Source: Kiritimatiellia bacterium
GTDB taxonomy: Bacteria; Verrucomicrobiota; Kiritimatiellia; RFP12; UBA1067
Direction: 5' to 3'
NCBI GenBank assembly: GCA_016296065.1
Contig: JAEDKA010000009.1
Location: 15,235-79,234 of the forward strand
DNA: 64,000 nt
The notes beneath the pieces are model-generated. The model saw only the letters and a list, made by a program, of their open reading frames with translations, searched no databases and was not told the origin of the DNA. Shown one piece after another: positions 1 to 7,933 of the stretch. The translations under genes were made by a program, and so were the position numbers. Within the stretch, counting starts at the first letter, position 1; the number at the start of each line of letters is the position of its first letter.

Positions 1-7
1 GTATGAT

Positions 8-358
8 ATGGTCGTCTTCAGAGGAATCAGCGACTTTGTTAAGGAGTTCAAGGAGAGGAATGACGAAGCGTTTGCGGTGGCCGCGCAATCGCTCCTTGAC
101 GCTTGGAAAGAACATTTGGCGTCGGGCAAAAGTGTTACAAGGATGCAGCTCGGGCAGGAACTGAAGTGGTGCCTGGGCCAGCCTCGATGGCTGGCGGAAG
201 ATTTGGGTATGAAATCTGAAAGAGATTGGATAGTTTATATGCGAAACCGTGCATTGAAGTACCATGAGCAATGTTACGGTGTTGTACCAAAGTGGATTGA
301 TGAGGATTTCCCCCTCCTTCAAAAGAGCGATGCGGGATTAGGCGGGCATATGGAATGA
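8..358 (+). CDS. Unrecognised protein, possibly 5'-partial
   Basis: I do not recognise this 116-residue protein. It is soluble-looking, with no signal peptide or membrane segment, and is mostly mixed charged and aromatic residues (an N-terminal stretch rich in Phe/Glu/Lys, then WCLGQPRW and ERDWIVYMRN). The frame stays open to the first base of the window, so the real start may lie upstream; the ATG at 8 has no clear ribosome binding site. It is separated from the secretion cluster by ~380 bases of repeats, so it is probably a separate transcription unit. Its base composition is somewhat less GC-rich than the secretion genes. Existence as a gene is likely, function unknown. Confidence 0.5.
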   Translation: MVVFRGISDFVKEFKERNDEAFAVAAQSLLDAWKEHLASGKSVTRMQLGQELKWCLGQPRWLAEDLGMKSERDWIVYMRNRALKYHEQCYGVVPKWIDEDFPLLQKSDAGLGGHME

Positions 359-441
359 TCGGTTTCACTGCGGCAAACAGCTAAACTACCGCGTCCGAAT
401 GGCTTGTGAGACAAGCACGGACGTACTTTGTCGGACACTGC

Positions 442-505
442 GGTTGAAACGTGCGAACCTCATGTCGCAGCGGTAGCGAAGGCGTTTTATAAACCGTCGG
501 AGTTT
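442..505 (+). repeat. Dispersed repeat E, copy 1
   Basis: This segment shares three blocks (GGTTGAAA-GTGCGAA, AGCGGTAGCGA and AACCGTCGGAGTTT), in the same order and with similar spacing, with 60303-60357 at the other end of the window. Both copies are in non-coding DNA. No terminal inverted repeats or encoded protein were recognised. Confidence 0.65.
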
Positions 506-560
506 CATTATGATGCTTGCCTTTGCTCGTCCGGTCACATATTGCAATAAGTGACGACTC

Positions 561-617
561 AAGGAGATGCGGCGTCTCGCCGCGTCGGCGTGACGCACCG
601 GGACGGTGCGTCTCCTT
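561..617. repeat. REP-like double-hairpin element
   Basis: The element is bounded by AAGGAGATGC and GCGTCTCCTT, which are inverted with one mismatch. Inside are two hairpins: GCGGCG-TCT-CGCCGC, and a perfect 9-bp stem GACGCACCG-GGA-CGGTGCGTC. The first half, 30 bases from 560, is repeated exactly at 643-672. This twin-hairpin layout resembles REP/BIME or MITE-like intergenic elements. It could also act as an RNA structure or terminator, but neither hairpin has a T-run after it. Confidence 0.7.
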
Positions 618-642
618 GGGGTGCGATGCTAGGTGGATGAAA

Positions 643-672
643 CAAGGAGATGCGGCGTCTCGCCGCGTCGGC
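643..672. repeat. Half copy of the REP-like element
   Basis: This is an exact 30-base duplicate of 560-589, the left hairpin half of the element at 561-617, in the same orientation. The right-hand hairpin is absent. It lies about 45 bases before the -10 of the secretion-cluster promoter, so it may influence transcription there (inference). Confidence 0.75.
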
Positions 673-710
673 AAAGATTTTGTAATAGGATTTAGCTCAG
701 ACGGCATCAA

Positions 711-722
711 ATATGGTATAAT
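711..722 (+). promoter_or_regulatory. Extended -10 promoter of the secretion cluster
   Basis: TGGTATAAT is present, with TATAAT at 717-722 preceded by TG one base away. No good -35 box is seen. The first gene starts at 737, so the untranslated leader would be short, about 8 bases. The same TGRTATAAT core recurs before other genes in this window. Confidence 0.6.
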
Positions 723-736
723 ATGGATAGAAAAAG

Positions 737-1186
737 ATGCAAAACAATCCAGCAGACGCGCGGGGGGCGCACGTCGCAAGGCGTTCGTGTGTCGAGCGCC
801 TCCTGAGGGCGATCGGGTATCCTGACAGGGCACCCGAAGCCGCGCTTTCGTTCACTTTGCTAGTTGACGGCGTCGAAATCGCCGCGTCCGAGGAGGGCGG
901 AATGCTGCGGCTCTCGTGCCGTCTGACGGACGACGCGGCGCATCTGCCGCGCCTTGCGGAGTATGCGGCGGGCCGCATGCTGCGCGAGGACGCCGCGCTT
1001 GCGTATGATCCGAAGTCGGAGTCGGCCTTCCTGTGGCTGGAGGTCGACGGCGGTTCCGGCGACGCCGCGCTGCGGCGCGCCTTCGAGGACTTCGCCGATT
1101 CGTGCGAATGGTGGCGCGACAGGCTTGACCCGCATGGCGGCGCGGACGACGCGCCGGCGTTCCCCGAAATGATGATTAGGCCATAG
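737..1186 (+). CDS. CesT-type class I type III secretion chaperone
   Basis: This 149-residue acidic protein looks like the CesT/SycE class of chaperones, which bind the N-terminal part of a secreted substrate in the cytoplasm and hold it ready for export. The visible layout is typical: an N-terminal helix (VERLLRAIGYP), a beta strand with LSFTLLVDGVEIA, a central basic/acidic strand set, and a C-terminal amphipathic helix region (ALRRAFEDFADSCEWWRDRL). It is the first gene after the cluster promoter and ends 10 bases before sctC. Its substrate is not next to it, which is unusual because such chaperones usually neighbour their effector. Assignment rests on fold pattern, size and context, not on a strong motif. 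Confidence 0.6.
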   Translation: MQNNPADARGAHVARRSCVERLLRAIGYPDRAPEAALSFTLLVDGVEIAASEEGGMLRLSCRLTDDAAHLPRLAEYAAGRMLREDAALAYDPKSESAFLWLEVDGGSGDAALRRAFEDFADSCEWWRDRLDPHGGADDAPAFPEMMIRP

Positions 1187-1196
1187 AGGAAGAGAA

Positions 1197-3173
1197 ATGA
1201 AGACAATGAATGGAGACATGAGACAGAAGACGAAAGACGCGATGGTTTCCCTCGTCTCGCGTCTCGCGTCCATCGTCCTTCTTGCCGTGTCGTCCGCGGT
1301 TCCGGCCTCCGCCGCGCGGATTCCGTGGAAGACGCCGACCTACACGCTCGTCGCGCGCGACATGAACCTCAGGACGGCGCTCGACACGTTCGCGGTCGCC
1401 GAGGGGCTTCCGCTTGTGATGTCCGAGGGCGTGCAGGGCATCTTCTCCGGCGACTTCAAGGACGTTCCGAGCGGCGAGTTCCTCGACCGCCTCGCGACTG
1501 TCCACAACCTGACGTGGTACTACGACGGCACGGCGCTCTACCTCTACGGCGCGGGCGAGGTGCGGACGATGCTGGTCGACCTCCAGTACATGAAGGCGGG
1601 CGAGGTGCGCGCGATGCTCGCCGAGCTCGGCGTCGAGGATTCGCGCTTTCCGCTGAAGACGACGTCGGACGACGAGATCATCATGGTGTCCGGCCCGCCG
1701 CGCTACGTCGCGCTTGTCGCCGAGCTCATAGCCCGCGCGGACAGCCTGCGCGAGAAGCGCACGCTCAACGAGGTCGAGGTGAAGCTGTTCCCGCTCATCA
1801 ACACGTGGGCGGACAACGTGTCGTTCTCCGTGAGCTCCCCCGAGACCTCCGTCACGATCAAGGGCGTCGCGCGCCTCATCGAGGAGATGATGGCGAACGG
1901 CGGCGACATGGCCTTCCGCGAGGCCGGCATAACCAACGTCGCCGAAACGGCGAACGCGCGCGTCGAGGAGGCGAAGAGCCTTTCGTTCCGTCCGGTGATA
2001 CGCCCCGAGAACCGCCTCAACGCCGTCCTAGTCCGCGACGTGAGCTCTCGCATGGGCATGTACGAGAGGCTGATAAAGCAGCTCGACGTCCCTCAGAAGC
2101 TCGTGGAGATCGACGTCACCGTGATCGAGCTCTCGAAGAAGGACGCCCTCGACTGGCAGCTTTCGCTCAAGGCGTCAGGCGCGCACCGCGACATATCCGG
2201 CGCGGCGGGGCAGAACGCCGCCAACCTCTTCGAGGCGGCGGACCTCGGCGGCAAGGGGCTCGCCGGCGCGCTCTCCTACCTCGGCAAGGACGTCCAGGTC
2301 TCCGCGTCGCTCACGGCGCTCAAGGAGAAGGGCAAGGCTCGCAGCATCTCCCGCACGTCGCTTCTCACCGTCAACAACCTTGCGGCGCAGATGCAGGACT
2401 CGCAGAGCTACCATGTCCGCGTGATAGGCACCGAGGTCGCGAACCTCGCCGAGGTCTCCGCCGGGACGACGCTCCAGGTGAAGCCGAGGATCGTCGCCGC
2501 TCCGTCCACGAACGTCGCGAACCAGGTCTGGCTCTCGCTGCGCCTCGACGACGGCGGCTTCGAGTCGATCGCGGTCGACTCCATGCCGATGACGCGCAGC
2601 TCCACGCTGCAGACGCAGACCGCGGTGTTCGAGGACGAGGCGATCATGCTCGCCGGCTATCTCAGGGACATCGAGGAGTCCGGCGGGTGGGGCATCCCCT
2701 ACCTCAGGGACATCCCGTGGATCGGCTGGCTGTTCGGCGGCGCGTCCGTCAAGAAGGAGACCGTCCAGCGCATGTTCGTGATCACCCCGCACATCGTCGA
2801 CCTCGACTCCGAGATGCTCGCGCGGCTGCAGTCCACGCGGCTCCGCAACGTCGAGACCGCTGAGGCGCTCGAGGACGACGCGGAGGCGAGCGACGCCGAG
2901 CGCAAGCGCCGCGACCTGGAGCGCGACGACACACGCCGCCGCCGCGAGGAGCGCGACGAGGATGCCTACGAGCGCCGCGCGGCGGAGATTCACCACGTCC
3001 AGGAGCTGCGGAAGATTGAGCGCAAGAGGAAGCGCCGGTACCTTTCGGAGGAGATCGAGGCCTGGAAGGCGCAGGAGCGCGAGGCCCGCGAGCGGCTCGA
3101 GGCGGAGGCGCAGGCCGCAGCCGCCGCGAAGTTCGCCGAGGAGGAGGAGAAGGAGGAGGAGCCTAAGGAATGA
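1197..3173 (+). CDS. sctC: Type III secretion outer-membrane secretin SctC
   Basis: This is the outer-membrane ring of the injectisome (YscC/EscC family). The 658-residue protein has a signal peptide ending near ASAA (about residue 40), an N0-type domain (residues ~45-115), a ring-building domain with the ADNVSFSVSSPET region, and the secretin core from about residue 290 to 545, with the diagnostic end PYLRDIPWIGWLFGG and MFVITPHIVD. The C-terminal ~110 residues are a highly charged Arg/Glu coiled-coil-like tail ending in EEEKEEEPKE, where many relatives carry a pilotin-binding segment. The first ~25 codons come from the GAGACATGAGAC / TCTCGCGTCTCGCG repeat family found again in sctD and sctP, so the signal peptide appears partly repeat-derived. 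The stop overlaps the next start (ATGA). Confidence 0.95.
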   Translation: MKTMNGDMRQKTKDAMVSLVSRLASIVLLAVSSAVPASAARIPWKTPTYTLVARDMNLRTALDTFAVAEGLPLVMSEGVQGIFSGDFKDVPSGEFLDRLATVHNLTWYYDGTALYLYGAGEVRTMLVDLQYMKAGEVRAMLAELGVEDSRFPLKTTSDDEIIMVSGPPRYVALVAELIARADSLREKRTLNEVEVKLFPLINTWADNVSFSVSSPETSVTIKGVARLIEEMMANGGDMAFREAGITNVAETANARVEEAKSLSFRPVIRPENRLNAVLVRDVSSRMGMYERLIKQLDVPQKLVEIDVTVIELSKKDALDWQLSLKASGAHRDISGAAGQNAANLFEAADLGGKGLAGALSYLGKDVQVSASLTALKEKGKARSISRTSLLTVNNLAAQMQDSQSYHVRVIGTEVANLAEVSAGTTLQVKPRIVAAPSTNVANQVWLSLRLDDGGFESIAVDSMPMTRSSTLQTQTAVFEDEAIMLAGYLRDIEESGGWGIPYLRDIPWIGWLFGGASVKKETVQRMFVITPHIVDLDSEMLARLQSTRLRNVETAEALEDDAEASDAERKRRDLERDDTRRRREERDEDAYERRAAEIHHVQELRKIERKRKRRYLSEEIEAWKAQEREARERLEAEAQAAAAAKFAEEEEKEEEPKE

Positions 3174-3793
3174 CCGATGCCGCGACGATAGCGGGCGGAT
3201 TCGCCGAAACCGACGCCGGGACCTATCTTGCTGGTCGCGGACAGCCGGCGGCGTTTCTCGGAGAGGCCGTGAGGCGCCGCAGGAAGGGCTTCTTCCTGCG
3301 CGACCGCGGCTCGCTCGAGCTCGTCGCGACGAACGGACACGCCTGGTTCGCGGACGCGGCGCGTCCGTTCCTCACGCACATCCCCTGCGCCGCGCCGGTC
3401 TGCGCGGTGTCGTCCAAGGTGCTCGTCGCGCCGGAGTCGTCCCGCGCCGGGTCTGAGCTCGTGAAGGCGATCCCGATGAGCGCCAGGGGCTCGCTCGTCG
3501 TCACAAGGTTCGAAAAGGAATGGACCGTCATGGCCACGGCGAGCCGCACGACGCGCATCGCCGTGGAGGACGGGGCGACGCTGTCGGTCAGGCCCGGGGC
3601 GGTCGTCGCGTGGACCGGTCCGCGCCCGACGGGGTACGTCCGCCGCCTCGGGATACTTGACGTGCTTCTCCCGCGTGCCCCGCGCGACCTCATGCTGCAT
3701 TTCCACGGGCCGTGCGTCGTCTGGACCGAGGGCTCGCCAAACCTCCAAACCTCCAAACTTCCTAACTTCATGCGGAGGGCCTATGGCGTTTGA
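3170..3793 (+). CDS. AIM24/TRAP-like fold protein inside the secretion cluster
   Basis: This 207-residue protein resembles the AIM24 (TRAP-like beta-sandwich) family: strand-rich, with a RGSLVVTRFEKEW strand and the LSVRPGAVVAW segment that matches the family's pGalvAw pattern. It starts inside the sctC stop and overlaps sctW by 11 bases, so it is clearly part of the operon. No AIM24-like protein is a standard injectisome part, so its role is open; a pilotin-like or assembly function is only a guess. The last ~20 residues (SPNLQTSKLPNF and following) are translated CCAAACCTCC repeat, meaning the original C-terminus was extended or replaced by repeat sequence. Family assignment is moderate. 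Confidence 0.55.
   Translation: MTDAATIAGGFAETDAGTYLAGRGQPAAFLGEAVRRRRKGFFLRDRGSLELVATNGHAWFADAARPFLTHIPCAAPVCAVSSKVLVAPESSRAGSELVKAIPMSARGSLVVTRFEKEWTVMATASRTTRIAVEDGATLSVRPGAVVAWTGPRPTGYVRRLGILDVLLPRAPRDLMLHFHGPCVVWTEGSPNLQTSKLPNFMRRAYGV
3737..3769 (+). repeat. CCAAACYTCC repeat (family A)
   Basis: Degenerate tandem units of CCAAACCT/CCAAACTT cover the 3' end of the AIM24-like gene and stop just before the sctW ribosome binding site. They are read in frame as SPNLQTSKLPNF. Confidence 0.85.
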
Positions 3794-4979
3794 CGCGGCA
3801 CAGATTCTCCGGCAGACGTACGCGGCGGGAGCGGAGGCGGCGCAGATGGCGCAGAGCCTCGCCCGCGCCGAGCCCGCGCCCGCGCAGGTGCAGCGCGGCG
3901 AGCTGAACGGCACGTCCTTCGTCGTCGAGAGCGATCCGCTGGCCGAGCTCCAGGACTCGATGGAGGAGCTTTCGTTCCAGTTCGAGGAGAAGACGGCGAA
4001 GAAGGTGGCGGACCGCAAGATGGGGCAGATGCAGGGCCTGCGCTCGTCCTTCGTAAAGGCCCTCGAGGCGTGGAACGCCATGATGCCGGACATGCCCGGC
4101 CGCGAGCGCATACAGAAGTTCATGCAGGACATCCGCGAGATGATGCGCTCCGGAACGCAGCCGGACGCGGACGGACTGCTGCGCGGGCTTGCCCGCGAGT
4201 CGACGGATCCGAGCCACCAGTTCGCCATGCTCGACATCCTCGAGCAGATGCTAGGCGAGGGCGAGACGGAGCTCCGCGAGCTTGTGCGCCAGGCGCGCTC
4301 GCAGCTGATGGAGGCGAAGGGCGCGGAGATCAAGGCCGGCATCAACCTCGCTGAGGAGGTCAACGCGCGCGCCTCGTCGCCCGGCGAGATGCAGGAGCTG
4401 CGCGACATGTACCGCAGTGAGGTGATCGGCTTCACGAAGCCGCAGGACTGCTTCCGCTCGCTCATGGCGAACCGCGGCCCGGGTGCGCTGCAGGACGCGA
4501 TATCGTTCCTCATCGCGGGCTGCGGCGCTGATTTGAAGTCGTCGTCTCCGTCGATGGAGTCCGCCGCGCTCGGGCGCATCCTGACCGATCTCGGATGCGT
4601 GCAGACGCTCCAGACCGTCCTAGAGAGCCTCACCCAGCTCGGCGCGCGCATGGGCCGCGAGTTCGGCGAGCCGTGCCAGCTGAACGGAGAGCAGCTCACC
4701 GGACGCATCCTCGACCTCACGGAGCAGGCGTACGTCGCCGCGGCGGCGGTCGCGCACCTGATCGGGGACTGCGGCATGCGGAAGCTCCTCGCGCAGATGG
4801 ACTTCGCGCGCGAGCTGACGCGGCTGTTCCGCAGGCTCTCCCCCCGCCTCTTCTCGAACGAGGGCGACCGCCAGCGCCTCGTCGAGGCGGCTCAGGAGCA
4901 CCTCGACGGACTCATCGCGGAGGAGAACGAGGAGATCGACGCCGACGACGGCAAGGAGGAAATGGAGGTGGCGTCATGA
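3783..4979 (+). CDS. sctW: Type III secretion gatekeeper SctW (YopN/TyeA-like)
   Basis: This 398-residue protein is the switch that blocks effector export until host contact, acting at the cytoplasmic export gate. It has the arrangement of full-length gatekeepers (MxiC/SsaL type), where the YopN part and the TyeA part are one chain: a disordered N-terminal signal and chaperone-binding region, three helical HrpJ-type repeats (residues ~60-300) and a C-terminal TyeA-like helical bundle (from about LGRILTDLGCV onward). I chose ATG 3783 because GGAGGG lies 7-8 bases before it. It ends overlapping the start of a small chaperone gene, matching the yopN-tyeA-sycN order of Yersinia. Confidence 0.85.
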   Translation: MAFDAAQILRQTYAAGAEAAQMAQSLARAEPAPAQVQRGELNGTSFVVESDPLAELQDSMEELSFQFEEKTAKKVADRKMGQMQGLRSSFVKALEAWNAMMPDMPGRERIQKFMQDIREMMRSGTQPDADGLLRGLARESTDPSHQFAMLDILEQMLGEGETELRELVRQARSQLMEAKGAEIKAGINLAEEVNARASSPGEMQELRDMYRSEVIGFTKPQDCFRSLMANRGPGALQDAISFLIAGCGADLKSSSPSMESAALGRILTDLGCVQTLQTVLESLTQLGARMGREFGEPCQLNGEQLTGRILDLTEQAYVAAAAVAHLIGDCGMRKLLAQMDFARELTRLFRRLSPRLFSNEGDRQRLVEAAQEHLDGLIAEENEEIDADDGKEEMEVAS

Positions 4980-5359
4980 GGGCTCCGAACTGGATAGAGT
5001 CCGTCGTGCGGGACTTCGGACGCGGCGCGGGGATCGCCGACTTCGCGCTCAACGACCGCGGAGCGGCGGCGTTCCGCTTCGAGAACGGCTTTTCGCTCAG
5101 GTTCGAGTACCGCGGCGGCGAGCTTGTGGTGATGGTGACGGTGCCGGCAGCGAACAGCCCCGCGTCCGCGCGGCGGCTGCTTTCGTACTCCCATCCCGAC
5201 GCGAGGTACGGAGTGCGCGCGAGGGCGTGCTACCTCGCGAAGTCCGGCTGCGCCGCGTTCGTCGCGCGCATGGCGGACCAGGAGGTGACGATGCCGGCGC
5301 TCAACGCGGCGTTCGGCGCGCTGTGGCGCGTGGCCACGGAATTCGGAGGTGCCGCATGA
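4976..5359 (+). CDS. CesT-family chaperone, probably SycN-like
   Basis: This 127-residue protein has the class I type III chaperone pattern: an N-terminal helix (NWIESVVRDFGRGAG), beta strands (AAFRFENGFSLRFEY, LVVMVTVPA) and a C-terminal helix (TMPALNAAFGALWRVATEF). Its start lies in the sctW stop (ATGA), so its most likely client is the gatekeeper, as SycN/YscB are for YopN. The ATG at 4976 has GGAGG a few bases before it (AATGGAGGTGGCGTC). It is distinct in sequence from the chaperone at 737-1186. Confidence 0.65.
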   Translation: MRAPNWIESVVRDFGRGAGIADFALNDRGAAAFRFENGFSLRFEYRGGELVVMVTVPAANSPASARRLLSYSHPDARYGVRARACYLAKSGCAAFVARMADQEVTMPALNAAFGALWRVATEFGGAA

Positions 5360-5742
5360 GCCTTGGAGTGTCGCGCACTACGGAGCCCCTGAGCTTCAAC
5401 ACTGGAATCGGCAGCGCCTCGTTCGCCGAGGTGATGGACACGCCGTCGGCGGGAGAGCCGCAGAAGTCGCTCCTCCCTGGCTCGACTACCGTGACCCAGG
5501 CCGTGGACGCGCTCTTCCCGACGGACCGCGCGGTGAGGGACGAGGTGATGTCCGCCCTCGTGGCGGGCAACACGGCCTACCTGCGCACGCCCGGCGGATT
5601 CAACGAGACGGCGCGGCGCGCAGCGCGCACGCTGCGCGAGAACCGCACCCCGGCGTCCGACGGCGCCGCGCGGGAGATAGAGACGCTGCTCGCGGACACC
5701 GACCTCTTCGAGCACTACAGGATGGCGCTGCTGGAAACGTAG
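5356..5742 (+). CDS. SctX (YscX)-like export protein
   Basis: This 128-residue protein lies exactly where yscX lies in Yersinia, between the gatekeeper/chaperone pair and sctV, and has the right length (YscX is ~122). The N-terminal half is disordered and Ser/Thr rich, like an export signal. The second half has a YP/FPT-type block (DALFPTDRAVRDEV), an aromatic-glycine stretch (AYLRTPGGFNETARRA) and a C-terminal helix ending DLFEHYRMALLET, which resembles the YscX C-terminal region. SctX is known only from Ysc-type systems and works with SctY, encoded here at 11196-11537. The assignment leans on synteny. The start is coupled to the preceding stop (ATGA) with GGAGG upstream. Confidence 0.55.
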   Translation: MSLGVSRTTEPLSFNTGIGSASFAEVMDTPSAGEPQKSLLPGSTTVTQAVDALFPTDRAVRDEVMSALVAGNTAYLRTPGGFNETARRAARTLRENRTPASDGAAREIETLLADTDLFEHYRMALLET

Positions 5743-5784
5743 CAATGGTGAATGAAGAACCATTAATGAACGGTTGAGAAAGAG

Positions 5785-7875
5785 ATGACAAGCAAACTGA
5801 CAAACTTCTCGAATGTCTTCTCCAGGTTCGGAGACCTGGTGCTGGCCTTCCTCGTGGTCTGCATCATCGGCCTGCTCATCATCCCGCTTCCGACGCCGAT
5901 GGTGGACCTTCTCATCTCCATCAACCTGATGATATCGACGGTTATGCTGATGCTCTCGCTCTACCTGCCGCGGGCGCTCGCGTTCTCGACCTTCCCGTCG
6001 ATGCTCCTCTTCACGACGCTGTACCGCCTCGCGCTCAACGTGACGACGACGAGGCTCATCCTGCTGAAGGCGGACGCCGGCGAGATCATCTACACGTTCG
6101 GCAACTTCGTCGTGGGCGGCAACTTCGTCGTGGGCGCGGTGATCTTCCTCATCATCACGATCGTACAGTTCGTCGTCATCGCGAAGGGCGCGGAGCGAGT
6201 CTCCGAGGTCGCCGCGCGATTCACCCTCGACGCGATGCCCGGCAAGCAGATGTCCATCGACGCCGACCTCCGCGCGGGCGCGATAGACCAGGACACGGCG
6301 AAGCAGCGCCGCACGGAGCTCGCCAAGGAGTCCCAGCTGTACGGCGCGATGGACGGCGCGATGAAGTTCGTCAAGGGCGACGCGATCGCGGGCCTCATCA
6401 TGACGGCGATCAACATCGTTGGCGGCATCTGCGTCGGCGTGTTCATGAACGGCAAGGACGTCGGCTGGGCGGTCACGCGCTACGGCATCCTCACGATCGG
6501 CGACGGCCTCGTGTCGCAGATCCCCGCGCTTCTCGTCTCGATCACGTCCGGCGTCATCGTAACGCGAGTCGGAGACGTGGACAACAAGCCGCTCGGACAG
6601 GACATCATCGACCAGTTCTTCGCGCAGCCCAAGGCGATCCTCCTCGGCGCGGTCATGCTCGTTGCGATCGGGCTCATCCCGGGCTTCCCGAAGATCCAGA
6701 TTTTCGGACTCGCCCTGTTCGTGGCGGCAGTCGGGTACAGCCTCTTCCTGAAGGCGAAGATCGAGAAGGCGCGCGCCGAGAAGGCGGAGGATCCGCTCGC
6801 CGCCGCCGCGCCTTCCGAGGGCAGCGCGCCGCGCCCGAAGAAGAAGGACGGAGACGACTTCTCGATGGTGACGCCGCTCACCGTCGACATAGACGCGGAC
6901 ATCCGCGGCGCGCTCTCCTACGAGGCGCTGAACGACCAGATAATGTCCATACGCCGCGCGCTCTACCACGACCTCGGCGTGCCGTTCCCTGGCATCAACC
7001 TCTCGCTCAACCCCGCGCTCAAGGAAGGGCGCTACCGCCTGCTCGTCAACGAGGTGCCGGTTTCGGAGGGCGTGCTGCGCAAGGGCTACATCTTCGCGCT
7101 CGAGTCGCCCGAGAACCTGACGGCCACGGGAATCGAGTTCGATGGCGGCAAGCCGTTCCTCTCCGGATACGAGACGTGCTGGGTCAAGGAGGGCGACAAG
7201 GCGAAGCTGGACGAGTCGGGCGTGCGCTCGCTCGACCTCGGCGGGGTCCTCTCGTACCACCTCTCCAGCGTCCTCCGCCGCTACGCGCACGAGTTCCTGT
7301 CGCTGCAGGAGACGCGGCTTCTCTTCGACCACATGGAGAAGGAGGCTCCCGAGCTCGTCAAGGAGGTGCAGCGCGTGCTGCCGCTCCAGAAGATCACGGA
7401 CGTCCTCCAGCGCCTCGTGCAGGAGGGCATCTGCATCCGCGACCTCAAGCGCATCACGCAGACGCTCATCGAGTGGGGCCAGAAGGAGAAGGATTCCGTC
7501 CTCCTCGTCGAATACGTGCGCTCCGCGCTCTCGCGCTACATCTCGTACAAGTTCTCGGGCGGACAGAACATCGTCGCCGCCTATCTGCTCGATCCGTCGC
7601 TCGAGGAGAAGATCAGGAAGTCCGTCCGCCAGACGTCCTCCGGCTCCTACCTCGCCATGGACCCCGCGACCGTCCGCGCGATCCTCGCCGTCGTCAAGCG
7701 CACCATAGGCGACCTGTCGAAGATCCCGCAGAAGCCGGTCATCATCGTTTCCGTGGACATCCGCCGCTACTTCCGCAAGATGATCGAGAAGGACTGGTAC
7801 GAGCTGCCCGTCCTCTCGTTCCAGGAGCTGAGCGCAGAAATCAACATTCAACCACTAGGGAGGCTAAAGCTGTGA
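5785..7875 (+). CDS. sctV: Export gate protein SctV (LcrD/FlhA family)
   Basis: This is the largest component of the inner-membrane export gate; its cytoplasmic nonamer ring receives chaperones and substrates. The 696-residue length is normal for the family. The N-terminal half has about seven to eight membrane segments with the FlhA-family signature LYRLALNVTTTRLIL (residues ~85-100) and the conserved cytoplasmic loop between segments (GAERVSEVAARFTLDAMPGKQMSIDADL region, cut here). A charged linker at ~330-365 leads to the four-part cytoplasmic domain, with FSGGQNIVAAYLLDP and VSVDIRRYFRKM near the end. A GAGAAAGAG sequence precedes ATG. The spacer before it (5743-5784) holds no recognisable repeat. 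Confidence 0.97.
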   Translation: MTSKLTNFSNVFSRFGDLVLAFLVVCIIGLLIIPLPTPMVDLLISINLMISTVMLMLSLYLPRALAFSTFPSMLLFTTLYRLALNVTTTRLILLKADAGEIIYTFGNFVVGGNFVVGAVIFLIITIVQFVVIAKGAERVSEVAARFTLDAMPGKQMSIDADLRAGAIDQDTAKQRRTELAKESQLYGAMDGAMKFVKGDAIAGLIMTAINIVGGICVGVFMNGKDVGWAVTRYGILTIGDGLVSQIPALLVSITSGVIVTRVGDVDNKPLGQDIIDQFFAQPKAILLGAVMLVAIGLIPGFPKIQIFGLALFVAAVGYSLFLKAKIEKARAEKAEDPLAAAAPSEGSAPRPKKKDGDDFSMVTPLTVDIDADIRGALSYEALNDQIMSIRRALYHDLGVPFPGINLSLNPALKEGRYRLLVNEVPVSEGVLRKGYIFALESPENLTATGIEFDGGKPFLSGYETCWVKEGDKAKLDESGVRSLDLGGVLSYHLSSVLRRYAHEFLSLQETRLLFDHMEKEAPELVKEVQRVLPLQKITDVLQRLVQEGICIRDLKRITQTLIEWGQKEKDSVLLVEYVRSALSRYISYKFSGGQNIVAAYLLDPSLEEKIRKSVRQTSSGSYLAMDPATVRAILAVVKRTIGDLSKIPQKPVIIVSVDIRRYFRKMIEKDWYELPVLSFQELSAEINIQPLGRLKL

Positions 7876-7877
7876 TG

Positions 7878-7930
7878 CTCCAAACTTCCAAACCTCTAAC
7901 CCTCTAAACTTCCAAACCTCCAAACTTCAA
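7878..7930 (+). repeat. Family A repeat filling the sctV-sctD spacer
   Basis: The spacer is almost entirely CCAAACTTCC, CCAAACCTCT and CCCTCTAAAC units, ending four bases before the sctD ATG. There is no Shine-Dalgarno sequence in it. Confidence 0.9.
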
Positions 7931-7933
7931 TCA

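Noticed and set aside
5230..7851. Long minus-strand open frame (873 codons) opposite sctV
   Set aside because: Antisense shadow typical of high-GC DNA; the peptide is an Arg/Asp/Glu/Val/Leu mixture without domains and the + strand gene is unmistakable.
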